This document shows positions 44,701 to 55,766 of a stretch of DNA of 64,000 nt, piece after piece; the first letter of the stretch is position 1, and every line of letters starts with the position of its first letter. A model generated the notes under the pieces. That model saw only the letters and a list, made by a program, of their open reading frames with translations, did not search any database and was not told where the DNA came from. A program made the translations under genes and the position numbers. This DNA is from Liolophura sinensis (lineage: Eukaryota > Mollusca > Polyplacophora > Chitonida > Chitonidae). The stretch lies in NCBI RefSeq assembly GCF_032854445.1, contig NC_088295.1:80132028-80196027 (forward strand), written 5' to 3'.

Positions 44701-47700
44701 TACTTCACATAAATCCACAAATTCAACAGAAAGCAGAACAGTGTCAACAGATGTAGTATTGATTGGCTCACCTTTGTCCTTAAGAATGCTGTAATAAGGG
44801 CATGTGTGCAATCAGGAAAACAATGACTGCATTGTGAGACTTCACTCGGTAAAAGAATTAAAAATTCTGGTCTATAGACAATCTAATTAGATGCATATAA
44901 AAATTGGTTTGAGACCTAACTGAATAGTAATTAATCCTGTACATATTCAATAACAGTGTTTATACTGACCTCTCCCAATCTAAGAGCATGCTGGGCTTTC
45001 CTTAGGCAGAAGGTGAGATTCTGTGGGCAGTTCCAGTCCTCTAACACCTGACTGACCACACTCGGATGGTCAATCTCACCCCACAGCCGGAATAAACAAT
45101 CCGCAGTTTGAGACAGTTGGTTTGATGGAACAGCTGAACTGACTTTCTTCACAAGCTGCAGGCACTCTAAGCCCTTCAAAGGCTGGGTAAAAGAAAAAAA
45201 CCAGGTGTAAAAGAAAAAACCAGCATAAGAGAATTTAGTTATGGACAATTTGAGACAGGAAAGAAACTACAAATGTAGGGATGTCTTTCTGAATGACAAA
45301 AATGCATACAATTATCTGGAAAGTATGATGTTTTCAGTTTTACTCGACCAATCATAGAGAGAATACGTAGAAAAATCCCATCTGATTTATCAAGCGATAC
45401 TGACAACTAGGGTGTTTCGCCTAAATCGTGAATGGCCCTAGCAGATGCTGGTTGAATTGGCTCCACCCAGAAAACAAGTAATCTTCATCACAGCCACAGT
45501 GTAAGAGATGGGTTAATACTTGTATAGCTTTTAATGAGCCTTTCAATCTTACCTTGCTTATGGAGTAGTATATGACTGCACACAGGTGTAGGGACTGTGT
45601 AATGGCTGTGTAGTCTAGCTCCTCACACAGCTGGTTATCAGACACACACCTAGCCCATAGTAACAGTGCTCTATCCAGCAGACAGGTCATCTCCTGCTCG
45701 GCCATGACTGTCACATATGCACACTTTGTCTTTGCCTTCATGGCAGGTTTGTCTTCTCCACTGTCTGAATCTTCACACGGCTTTGGACAAAAGAAATTTG
45801 GGGCAGGAGTCTGAAAATATACAGTTTACAAATTCAGTAATTGATATCCTAGATGTGCTTAAACAATATTATTGACTGGAAGGTTATGCTTGGAGATAAT
45901 TGTATTCCCCCTGGCTACATAGTCTACAGAATACAAATACTGACATTTGGTTAAATGTAGATGACCTCAGGTTAAATGTAGAGAACACTAACCTAAAGCA
46001 TGCGAGGATATAAAGGGGGTGAAGTCCATGTAAAAGTACACGAACACAGTAACTGGTGGCTGGATGGATGGACGGATGCTCATATATACATATAGATTAT
46101 TTTTTTTAATCTGCTAGTAGCCAGAATGTTGTATGACATATGTTAAAGGAATAAAAAAGAGATGTAAAGAATCCATAATCTCTAATTTTTTCTTTACTAA
46201 GTAAAAGTCAAAATTCAGGGAATAAACAGTCAAAAAGATGAGGAAACTGTTACTCTAGATCCAAGCTCACATTGCATGTCAACAATTCATTTCAGCAATC
46301 TTGCACCTTAATCCGTTGACGAAACTGCTTCATCCCAGTGATGTAGAGCCAGAGGTAGGCTTCAGCAGACGTTGTGGCCACCAGAGGGATGTTGGACTTC
46401 TGCCCTGATAACAGCTCCACTGCTTCCTTTGCACATCTAAAACAGCACCTGTCAACAAATAAACATACTTAGTACAATGTTACAAGAACATGAAGCAGCA
46501 AAACAAATTTACATGTTGTTCCAGAAAAAAATAATTTACAGCATTGTAGATCCTAAAAGATTTGTTGACTTAGTCTTGTTTAACACTAAAGCAGATTTTC
46601 CCACATACAGGATTTGAAATCCTTCCAGAAGCAGTAAGTTTCTTCATTACTATTTCTCACAGATCACATTGTCCAATACCTGCAGTATGTGATTAAGAGG
46701 AAGCATAGCTCTGCACAATCTATCAAAAACACCTCAGATCAGAACCTGACACCCTCACTACGTAAATCCTCCAGTAGCTGTTGGTTACCTTTGGTCAGAG
46801 AGAGCAGGGTGTAACCAGAGCAGTTTAGTCTCCTCCACCAGCAGAGCAGCCTTTTCTAGCTTATCAGTGGTCAACTGCAGCAAGTCATGGTGGCACTTCA
46901 GTTCAGCCTCGTGTAACCTACAGCTAAAACATCAACATCATCTTCGGGGGAATAATAATACATGCAATAACACAAATGTGTCTATGTGTACCAAGGACAC
47001 ATAAAATCAACTGATAACAAAATCTACAGCCTCATAGATAAAAAAAAATAAAAATAATTTTACAAATAGGAGCTTTGATGCACATTTAGGACATGCAGTA
47101 TATTATATTAGCATATTTGAACAAACATGCAAAAGCCTAATAAAATTCATTATTGAACATGTCAAAAAATGACTTAAAGGCAAAGAAAATATTAAACAAA
47201 AGTATTTAATTCATGAAAGACAACTGGCCAGGAAAACAGTTCTACTTATTTTTTTAGAATTTTTCTGATCAACTAAAATGCATTTTACTAGGTCTAAAAA
47301 TATTCCAAAAAAATCCATCAAACTATTTTCCAGAACAATATTTAATGGTCTTTCATCTGACGTGTACTTCATACTAGAGTTCTTTATCACCATTTAGCAT
47401 TGTCCAGAACATAAAAGGGAGTCTAGACAGCTCTCTACTCAGGTTTTTATCGCATAATGCATATACTGTTTAGTGGTATGTGTTGACTTTGTGTCCATAG
47501 TGTCTTACCACTACTATATGAGTGATTATGATCTCAGCTTTCACAAGATTTTGAAGCCCTCAGGACATGTGTTGTCACATGGCCATAGTTTTGCGGACAC
47601 CAGCCGCACAAATATAGACAAAAACGTGTTACGTACACAGATCTGTAGGTTCTATACACCTTCAATTCCTTCTCCAATAATTCCCTCTTCTCCGTCAATT

Positions 47701-50700
47701 CCAAGTGTACGTCTTTCTCTAGGACACTCTCTAGGAGGGACCTGACGTTAGTTCAAACAGAAATAGATGGTTAAGGTCACACCCATTTTATCTTGGCAGA
47801 CATCAGTTTCACATTATTTTTACACGCTCTTACCATACAAGTTCATTACATTTCAGCAAGAGTCGTTACATGTAAGTACTGTGTGAGGGAAAAAAATTTG
47901 AAAAATAATATTTTTTCATGAAAAGTTTCACTGACCTGTTTAGAGTTTCCTGACTAAGTTGGTCCTTTTTTAGGAGATCTTTCTTGGCCCTGACCCATAT
48001 CTTGGCTGCAGACAACAAGTGACTTCTGTCTACCAGCACACACTGTATCACAGTCTCCATAGCTTCTCTGTGCTTACCAGAGCGGCGATAACACTCGGCT
48101 AAAGAATCATAACATTTCCACAGGCACACCTGCACAAAGGCAAAACATTAGTGCTTCCCTTTAGAACAACTCCACAAGCCTTTTCTCCATTCCCCTATGG
48201 TAACTGTTCAACGACTGTATGCATTCTCTATGAATATCAACAATAAGATAATTCTGATTGAAAACAATGTGAAATATAACACTTTCCTGTGAATGAATTG
48301 ACTAGAGGTGGAGTTTGAACCTTCCAGATGAAAGGCTACAGTCAGTTCTAATCCAAAACGTCACTGGCTCAGAGCAACAAACTCTATGTGACTGTACCTT
48401 CTGAATAACCAGGAAAGAGTAATAACAAGTATTTCATTTTTTATTCCTATAAATACATTGCAGCTTAGTGTGCTAACTGACTGAGTCAGTACTACTGCAG
48501 TCTGCTCACCTCCTGGATGCTGGCTTTCCGTTTAGCCGGGTCCTCTTCACACCATCCTGTCAGGTGTTTACATGCCACTTTGTAAAACACTGTGGCCTTT
48601 TCATCATCTTCATTAATGTAACAAACATTACCAAGTTTCTGGCCCACAGTACCTACAAATTATCAAAAGAATTTCATATTGGTTACAAAAAAAATGGTTT
48701 CATACCTCCTAACTTTATGACTTCCTAAAAAATTTGCACTGGAAAAATTATGAGGGCAGCCACAGTATGATTCAATATTGTCTGTGATAGGCTGGAACTC
48801 CCCACCGTCTTGGATAAGATCAAGTGGATTAAGCTAGCAAACTGACAATGGAAAATGGCTGATCTGAAGTATCATACAGAAGACTGAAAGATAGGGCAAT
48901 ATCATTTCCTTAAAACCAAACATCAACTGAAACATGGTCATCCACATGGGAGAGCAGTTCCTTCAAATTAGCTCAAAATGATTTTTACTTTTTCATTGGA
49001 TCCTGTTTATGACACTAGCCCTAAACTAAATTATATTTTTAAATAATACACAGGATAATTTTTCCAATCTCTTCCCTTGAGGTAAACAACATGTTTCCTA
49101 GCAGTAAAGGTTGAAGAATTACAGTACGGCTATTTTACAAGAGCTTGCCCCAACTGCCCTCTCTCACTTGTGTTTCTAAATGTTTCTGCACACAGCTTTG
49201 TCTGTGCTTTCACAAATGTGCTAACCTAAATCATGTACAGATTTCTCCTGTTTGCCTTTAATACTAATTCTATCCTGATGTTCTTCTAGCATTTGGATGG
49301 CCTCCACAGCCTCTGACAGCAAATCAGCACCTGCAAGAAAAAAGTGTCAAGCTAATGAATCTTGTTATCTCATGCCAGGGAGTAATTACTAGTAAAATAT
49401 CTCTGATTTATCTTAAATACATATAGTTACCACAGTTTTAGTCTTCATGTTTATATGAAAAAGTATCATGAATCGGGATAATCTGGTTTGTTTCCTAACT
49501 TGTTTCATTCCATGCTTTGCAAAATCTGCAGGAGGGTAAAGAAATAAAATATTTCTGCATGTACTACTTCTAATGTTATTTTTTTCATTTATGTGATTGT
49601 TCTTCTAACACCAGTTTTTAACTTAACAGATGGTCTTCAGTTTCATGGCTGGAAGAAACAGGAGTAGAGAGCACAATCCACTGATAAATGGCAAGTTATT
49701 GACAAACTTATCCACATGTGACTTACAAATATGCACACCACATTGATGGAAGACAACTGGTCTTTAAAGACCACTAAACTGCGCAGACAGACACATGAGC
49801 AACATCAATCGCTTACTACATGTATCTCCAAGGTCCACAAGCAGAGAGAGCAGTGAAATCTACACATCCACAATGGTAAACAGAATTATATTCAAACAGT
49901 CTGAAATATTTTTCATCAAAATATACATGTTTGTACTAAAACTGTAAAGTCAGTGAAGACATACCTTTGGCATATCGCTTGTGTAACAATATGTGAAGTA
50001 ATTGCAGTTGAAGGAGGTACATAGAGGTAAGAGTTTTGTCTGGCTGAAGATTCCATGCCCACGACCTCTGAACCTTACTCAGGTCTCCATTACAGAACTG
50101 TAAATGAAATCTGCTCTGACATTTCAGAACTGCCACAATCTTACACATCACATCCAAACCCTCATCACTGGTTTGATAGGCTGTATTCAGAAGGGTCCTG
50201 ACTTCACCTGTAAAACTTGCTGCCAGTAGTATACTCAAGGCTTTCATGTCCTCAATGAGTTCATCTGTTGAATATTTGCTGGGTATATTCTGATACTGTT
50301 GTAGTACTTCAGAGAATCCAGCTAGCACTGCCCGAGCACTGTTTACTAGCGTCTTATCGTGCAGATGTTGTTTCATGTGCGATAGATTGAGACAAGCCCT
50401 ACATAGGCTCAAGGAGACATAAGTATGAGGGGAAGCAGCTTTACTCTGTGTCTGCAGTTGGAGCAACAAATCTAATGTCTCTTCTGCCTTTATAATACTG
50501 CCTCTTCCCCACAGCTCTTTAAACTGATGAAGTCTGATGAGAACGACACTGCTGTGTGCCTCTGGGTACTGGTCAGTAACATGTTTACAAAAGTCATCAC
50601 ACACACTGGTCAGCAGTTCTACATCTTCCTCACAGCCATCACTGACCTTCCACTTGGACATTATTTGACCATACCGTATTAAGGCGATCAATACTTTCTG

Positions 50701-52844
50701 CGTAAAGACATCTACACCCCGCTTCTGTAGAGCGATGAATTTTAGCGCAACATGTCTAGCTCTGAAGGCTATAGTTGCTGAGGCAGGCTGTGTTTCCACC
50801 TTAGCTGCCGTGTTCCAGAGTGTGTGATACACTCTGGTGATAATGTTACTGATTGTCTTGTCTGACTCGCCACTGTCCCCCACCTCTTGCAGAATGTACA
50901 GCGCAACACTCAAACAATCTTCCAATATATTCTGAAACAACAGTGTTACATGTGCTACCACAGGTCAGAGGTCAAATTATGACAGGTAATTGTTTTTTTT
51001 TCTACCTGCTCACAAAATTCTTCACCAGTACAAAAATGTTACTGGGACTTAACATCATCTTCCTATGAACACAAAATTTCAGTTAAAAATGGTAAGGTCT
51101 AGGACTACTTTTGACATGCTGAATTTCGGTTCAAAAAAATTTCAGAAATTTAACAAATAGCACACAGGCTAAAATGCGCCAGCACCATGCAATTAGTAAC
51201 ATTTGTTATCACCTGACACCCACAAAAGTTACGCGTTTGCAACAGACAGGAACCATAATATTTCGACCAGTACATCTGATTGAAGACTGCACTTGGATTC
51301 AAATCACTTCAAAACTTCATATTAACAATCAATATTGTCATAATTTATCTCTACTGTAATTCTTCAACCTTTCCGCATGTTTGCAAGGCGTTTATTTAAG
51401 CATATTCTGAAGACATCATTCTATGTTGAGTGATAAAATTGTTCTTTTTGCAAAGACCTGAAACTGACCAATCCAACTAATGTAGTTTTGTCTCCAAAAT
51501 AAAATTACAAATGTCCATAAATTGCACTGAAAGTTGCTCTTTTTTATGCAAAAATGTTGAGGAAACAGGGTAATGCCACAGGTGGAACATTATGTTAACA
51601 AAGGTCTAATATGATCATACTAAGACTTTCTTATTCAATAAAGGTTTAGTGCTTAAAAACAAAGACTTAAACAGTCTTCTCTTGTTATTGTATGGGGTTG
51701 CGGAAGATTTCTTTGTGAAAAGAAATCACAAATTTGAGAATTCCTTTCTCAAGGAGACAAACACTACTGACTACAAACCACTGCACTGCTCCGATTTTCC
51801 TAAATTAGCTTCAGTATTACAAGTTTCCTCTCGTCAGAGGCAGAAGTAAATTCATATCGTCCACTACGTTACAGCACATTCATCTTTACACTGTGAATGT
51901 AGGTCCTAAAATCTAACATTGGCAGCATTTAAAAGCTAATATTTCGTAGTTGGTAGTCATAGATTCATCGGAATCTGCACAATAATCAGGCCTCTTTTCA
52001 GCCAATGGGTTCTTTCTAGGACATTGGTGGTGCCAACATCCTTTATCTTGAAAAAATTTGTACATTTATACAAAATAACACCAAAATTTAACAGTCATCT
52101 TCATGTTTTTACTGTGATTAAGATTCAAATCCAATGCCTTTGCAGTTCACCTTTAAGTTGAAGACAGTTTTACAATTTCGGAGCCAACCAAATGATCCGG
52201 ACCTGTGTGATCATTCCTTACAACATTCTTACCTTGTCAGACAATTTCACAAAAATGTGATAGAGAACTTGTACAAGGAATAGAGGTTGACTGAGTTGAA
52301 CTTTGGATCGCATCTGCTGAAAACAGTGGTAAGTTGTGTGTATTGCAGATATGAGCCCAGGGTCAGAACTTTGCAGACATCCAATGCTTGCACGCAGGAA
52401 ATTTGCTGAGAAGAGACCATATTTGCGCTGGGCAGAATCCTCCAGATCTTGGCTCTTCACAGGTAGCAAGTAAGCCTGCAATTTACAATTAATATCGATT
52501 CATAAGAACAACATAGAAAGAAAGTATTTTGGTACCACAACGCTGTAATTAATACAAAAGCCTTTTTTTTTATTAGAGATCAAAAGAATCATTTAATCTG
52601 AGCACATTCAAACTGAAACAAACCCAACGTTTATTTTTGAATGCATATTATATTATAATCCCATTTATTAAATGTGCAGTTAATAATCAGAGGGTTTTCC
52701 ATAACAAATTTCAAATGTACAGCAATACAAACTTAGCACTCAAAAGTATCCATATCATAAAATATGAGCTCTTACTTGGACATCCTCTGCAATGTCAATG
52801 AGGTTGTTGTCAGTCAGCCTCTTCAGCAACCATTCCCCTGCCAT
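31938..52844 (-). CDS. ESPL1: separase (caspase-like cohesin protease)
   Basis: Cysteine protease that cleaves kleisin/cohesin at anaphase onset and is held inactive by securin and CDK1-cyclin B (family knowledge). Coding exons in gene order: 52844-52776, 52475-52233, 50931-49965, 49330-49226, 48652-48510, 48129-47936, 47741-47633, [gap], 46917-46789, 46436-46307, 45810-45553, 45182-44970, 44683-44422, 44024-43868, 43315-41174 (or 41217), 40898-40676, 40249-40146, 38749-38625, 38053-37937, 37639-37496, 36654-36475, 35583-35363, 34658-34575, 33335-33171, 32139-31938. Lengths and phases agree except across the gap between 47633 and 46917, where the phase jump suggests one missed small exon or a different border. 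About 2,200 residues against 2,120 in human. Layout: N-terminal helical repeat solenoid, disordered linker, then C-terminal pseudo-protease/protease domain with YCGHGAG and AGCPC...GNLWDVTDKDID. Confidence 0.95.
32225..32465 (-). mobile_element. tRNA-derived SINE, reverse orientation (family A)
   Basis: On the plus strand: TGAGTGTTTTACACTG, CAGTATGGTAAGAGAAGTCGGGCAGAG, CACAGGTTGCTGGCAGACCTTCCC, GAGAGGAAGCTAACATG, TTGAATTCACAG, TGGTGAGATGCTCGTGGGTCC. Full length but diverged, within the last separase intron. Confidence 0.85.
35693..35755. repeat. dispersed repeat, inverted pair with 58340-58415
   Basis: AGTGGCACATTTTGTCCGATTCAATAGATTCATCCACCTTAAAAGG corresponds to the reverse complement of CCTATAAGGTGGATGATTAAGTCAATCAGACAAAATGTCTATGTCACTT. 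Confidence 0.6.
35936..35976 (-). mobile_element. SINE family B tail fragment, reverse orientation
   Basis: The reverse complement reads GCAACGATGTTAAACCCTAAGCACTTACTCA, the 3' tail of family B as at 24735-24770. Confidence 0.6.
36183..36430 (+). mobile_element. third SINE-like element, tRNA-like head (family C)
   Basis: CCTCAGATGGTTAAAGTGCT (box-A-like) and GAGGTCCCATAGTCGAATACAGC (box-B-like) precede GGCGTGTCAGGTACCGGCCATGGATGGTAATTTATTCTGGGC and a tail TGACATTTAACACCTATCAATGAATCC. It ends about 45 bp from a separase donor site. Confidence 0.55.
38695..39660 (-). repeat. 97-bp tandem array of separase exon start plus acceptor, 8 copies
   Basis: TCCTCACTGCCAGACTGTACC...(exon) and CAGTCTGAAACACAGTAACCAG (acceptor side) repeat. 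TGCCAG (TACCAG in one) falls at 38711 (true exon), 38808, 38954, 39099, 39195, 39292, 39438 and 39535. Steps are 96-97 bp, or ~146 bp where an extra 49-bp half unit (CTCACAGTAACCAGTTCAGTTACAAG) is inserted. On the gene strand each copy keeps a GTGTTTCAG or TTTCAG acceptor. Confidence 0.95.
40146..41217 (-). CDS. ESPL1: separase exons before the protease domain
   Basis: 40898-40676 encodes LISPCPPMALYRDICQCLALQYIQ...AESMAVTLRHRARCNQ, matching vertebrate [22 protein letters not shown]...TESVSITCRHQ. 40249-40146 continues QLLKAGKILEEKPIGHELEF. The acceptor at 40898 needs a phase-1 partner: donor at 41216 (CAG|GTGTGG) fits, whereas the stronger GTAAGG at 41173 would need acceptor use 4 nt further in. 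Confidence 0.88.
41174..43315 (-). CDS. ESPL1: separase large exon: disordered linker with cleavage-like motifs
   Basis: About 714 codons in one exon. The first ~270 residues are helical-repeat-like. From about 42530 it becomes Lys/Ser-rich and disordered (GRSKKKIMYVSDSDSDGED, multiple basic signals), corresponding to the vertebrate regulatory linker that carries auto-cleavage and CDK sites. Two motifs fit the separase consensus [D/E]-x-E-x-x-R: EIEVGR (41682-41665) and DTEITR (41349-41332). Confidence 0.93.
43868..52844 (-). CDS. ESPL1: separase N-terminal exons: helical solenoid
   Basis: Twelve or thirteen exons from MAGEWLLKRLTDNN (52844) to ALAQALAIPR (43868). They are Leu-rich helical repeats with no catalytic motif. 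Recognisable correspondences: SLLESVLEKD...KRELLEKELKVYRTYRS with human [40 protein letters not shown] with QALLWLYICTLEAK; and SLLHLGRVNLLTGYARRATCYLEEGLALAQALAIPR with [30 protein letters not shown]. The start ATG has an acceptor 10 nt upstream, so the leader exon lies further 5'. Donors at 49225 (GTTAGC) and 47632 (GTAACA) are weak. Confidence 0.9.
49655..49775. repeat. dispersed repeat shared with 4395-4570
   Basis: GGCAAGTTATTGACAAACTTATCCACATG...AACTGGTCTTTAAAGACC. The 3' flank CTGCGCAGACAGACACATGAGC looks like the end of a SINE-type element. Confidence 0.55.
51355..51440. repeat. dispersed repeat shared with 14675-14760
   Basis: GTTTGCAAGGCGTTTATTTAAGCATATTCTGAAG, about 85 bp of same-strand similarity with a PHF20 intron 36 kb away. 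Confidence 0.8.
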
Positions 52845-53229
52845 CGTTCTGGCTCTAAGTTCACAGAGGAGGTTCAATTAGTACATCCTGGCACTGTCAG
52901 CACCAAATCTTCTTTAACTGTCCACTGAGCACTAAAGTAATTATACATGTGATAGAAATGAAACTGAACAAAGCACTGCTCCAATTTGTGGAAAGGCATA
53001 GGCATATTTTATGACATTCTGAATGTTAACTTCCACAACTTTTCATCTTATTGGCAACTACTATAAATAACCCAAAATATTTCAATTTTTTTTTTACCTT
53101 TATTTCCGAAGCAAATAAATGTCATAAAATATTATAATTTTCCAGTATGCTATTATCCTATTTTCTAAACAAAGCTCAAAAATTTGTTTTAGTGGCATTT
53201 AGAAGTTGGCACGGAAGTACACTGGGCAA

Positions 53230-53600
53230 GGCATTGTTATGGATTTACAACTTCTTGGTTTATCGTCACGACGTTTCGATGCATATACTAGCATCATTAT
53301 CAAGTGAATGACATCATAACATAAAGTGCTTAAATATAACAGATAGAGATATAGGTTTCAACAGGTAAGAAAACAGTAGAGTTGGGTAGGGAAAAAAGTG
53401 CTCAATGGTTTAAGGGGGATTAAAATGGTAATCTTTAACTGGCCTAGGCTCGGTAGGGTGTGGTAATGGGGGCAGTCTACTAGTTAGGCAACCTGAACAG
53501 AGATCAAGGCGTCTATCTCCCTTCAGTCTATGAACTGTTAATCCTCCAAAGTGACCAGGAGCCCCACCCAGCCTAACTAGTAGACTGCCCAAGTTTATTT
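53230..53600 (-). mobile_element. possible Penelope-like element end with hammerhead-like motif
   Basis: On the minus strand CACTTGATAATGATGCTAG...GCATCGAAACGTCGTGACGA (53307-53263) has a GATGC/GCATC stem followed by GAAACGTC, the layout of hammerhead ribozymes known in Penelope-like elements. The UGAUGA core is imperfect (UGAUAA). A perfect 20-bp inverted repeat (53470-53489 and 53571-53590) lies ~160 bp away. No reverse transcriptase is seen. Confidence 0.45.
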
Positions 53601-55500
53601 AAATGCAATATTATGATCAACACATTTATGTAATGGCACATATTCTGAAAGATTTAATTTACTTCGGATCCAAAAAAAATAGTTTATTAAGTCGAAAAGC
53701 TTAAATTTTTCACGAGAGGTAACTTCATTTACAGATGTAACTCTACCTTGATTTATTTCCCTAGATAATTTTTTTTTATTTTTTACAATTGGCGATGAAA
53801 CGCATCCCCCAAAATGCAATGATTCTCATTCGTTATTTAACGGAAATGATTTCAAGCGTTATTTAATGTAAGTCAACTTGCAACAATGCTGAAACCCCTT
53901 TGTAGATTTCTGTCAAGTAATCTGTCAAGTAATCTGTCAAGAAAATAGGCATTTTCTTATGCAATAACGTAGGGAGGACCGTTTTCTTCACAACGCCGTT
54001 TGTTACCAAGAAAATCAGGTGGTCTTTAGTTTCCAATCTGTCTTACAGATTATATGTTTGGGTTTTACGATATAGTCTTTGTAGATCAATACATATTCCT
54101 GACACCTAAGCAACTATTTCTATCAGTAAAAATAGCACCACTAAATAATCTTGTGAATAAGATAATCTGATATGATAAATATGGTAAATTACTTTTTTTC
54201 AATCATTAGAACTGAGGTCACATCACAACCTCATCCCAAATATGGATGAGATTACACCTTGTCCAAGAACCCTGCATATAGCTGCCACATTAACTTACTC
54301 CAACTGCCTTATGGTTTGGCTTGTTATTGTAGCATGCGTTCAAAAATGTTAACAGGAAAATTGTACTTTTAGAAATTTTAAATGCTACATTTCATCAAAA
54401 GAATCCTTATTTTATCAATCACCTGGCCCTTGTTACATCCACCTGGTTCATTAATTTAGAGTCATATTTTGTCAAACATATCTTTCCTAAAAACCCAACC
54501 CGCTCATGGCAGTATGCCAACATGGTAGTTCTACTTATAGTCAAAGGCGAAAGTAGTAGTCTGCTTGAAAAATGTTTCATGTTAACTTAATAGATGATGG
54601 AGTGACCTTGCCTTTAGAGTAAGTTCCTGTTGTATTGTGATAATCTATTACATGCTGGCTGGGGTTGCTGGACGTAGGATGTACATTTGTGAAAAAAAAA
54701 CCTGCTCAAAAGACCAATAGTCTGCACATGTAGAATAGTGCACTTACCACATAGCTAACAGTTCATGTCACTTTAGATTCACATTCTGTAACTTGGGTAT
54801 TTCTTTTTTTTTTTCTTTTTTTTCTGTGCACTGGCCGCATATCATAGTTGGGAAGTCAATGATATGAAAAGTGCTGCCATATTTAGGCCTCAATGAAAAA
54901 AAATGTTTAGCTTCTCACAGAATGCGAACACCTCTATGTCGGATCTAACTACACAAAAACAACCTATTTTGAATCAAGTAACTCTCTGACACAGTGGCTA
55001 AGGGTATAGAAAATTAATTTTCTTACCCTGATCAGGCCTGTATATTATAACCTAGGAGTGGTTTCAGATTAAATCCTAAAAAAACATCAGTTCAGATTGA
55101 CGTTGTTGTTGCAGCACGTTACACAAGACATTTGTATTCTGAATGATACTGGCGATGTTTTTTGAGAGAAATGAACTATAATTTGGAATGGGTTTGAGAG
55201 TGTTTACCTGGCTGAAAGTTCTTACATAAACAGCCACAACAAAAAAAAGATCACTTGGTCGGGTACAGATAGAGCCATTGGCAGCTGACCTCAGATGCAG
55301 GTGGGGTTAGATCAGGTAGGTTGGATAAATTCTGCACACGACTTGGAAAGAAAATTAACACGTTGTTGTTGTTGTAACCAATATATACCGCCAAGATTGT
55401 CTACACGTTGACCCATATTAACTTATACCTCATGACTTAAATTTTTACGGCAGATCAAAAAGCAGCATCAGGCCTATATCAATCGTCCAACTTAGAGTTT
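53600..55500 (-). other. separase leader intron, no gene seen
   Basis: AT-rich intron between the inferred leader exon (donor at 55520) and the first coding exon. Poly-T runs at 54800-54830. No exon or complete mobile element recognised. Confidence 0.55.
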
Positions 55501-55520
55501 AACTACAAAATAAAATTTAC

Positions 55521-55600
55521 CGAATGGACCAGGAATGGCATCTCTTCAAAATTTCTCAAAGCTCTCAGTTTCGAAAGCCCCGCGCAGCAAGATGTCGCTC
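55521..55600 (-). other. candidate separase 5' leader exon
   Basis: The minus strand ends ...CCATTCG|GTAAATTTT, a usable donor, and could join to the acceptor before 52854. An ATG at 55541 opens a short frame that, after splicing, overlaps the true start and stops shortly after it. Confidence 0.45.
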
Positions 55601-55766
55601 CTTTAGTGATTGGCTCTTATCGTGCATTTTCGACCAATAAAAAAAAGGAAACCATGGACGCCTACAGCCCACTTTTCGGCTGTCGTGAATGGAGCATACG
55701 CTGAAAGACAGGAAGATCAAATTTGAAATTATTATTTCTCGAAGTTTTTGAGCGTCACGATTCAGT
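55560..55766. promoter_or_regulatory. compact divergent promoter, separase / CFAP410
   Basis: Opposed CCAAT boxes (minus CCAAT 55613-55609, plus CCAAT 55634-55638) lie between the separase leader and the CFAP410 ATG. TTCGAA (55570-55575), inside palindrome TTTCGAAA, sits 34 nt from the separase-side CCAAT box, compatible with the CCAAT plus CHR arrangement of G2/M genes. CpGs are more frequent than in flanking DNA. Confidence 0.6.
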
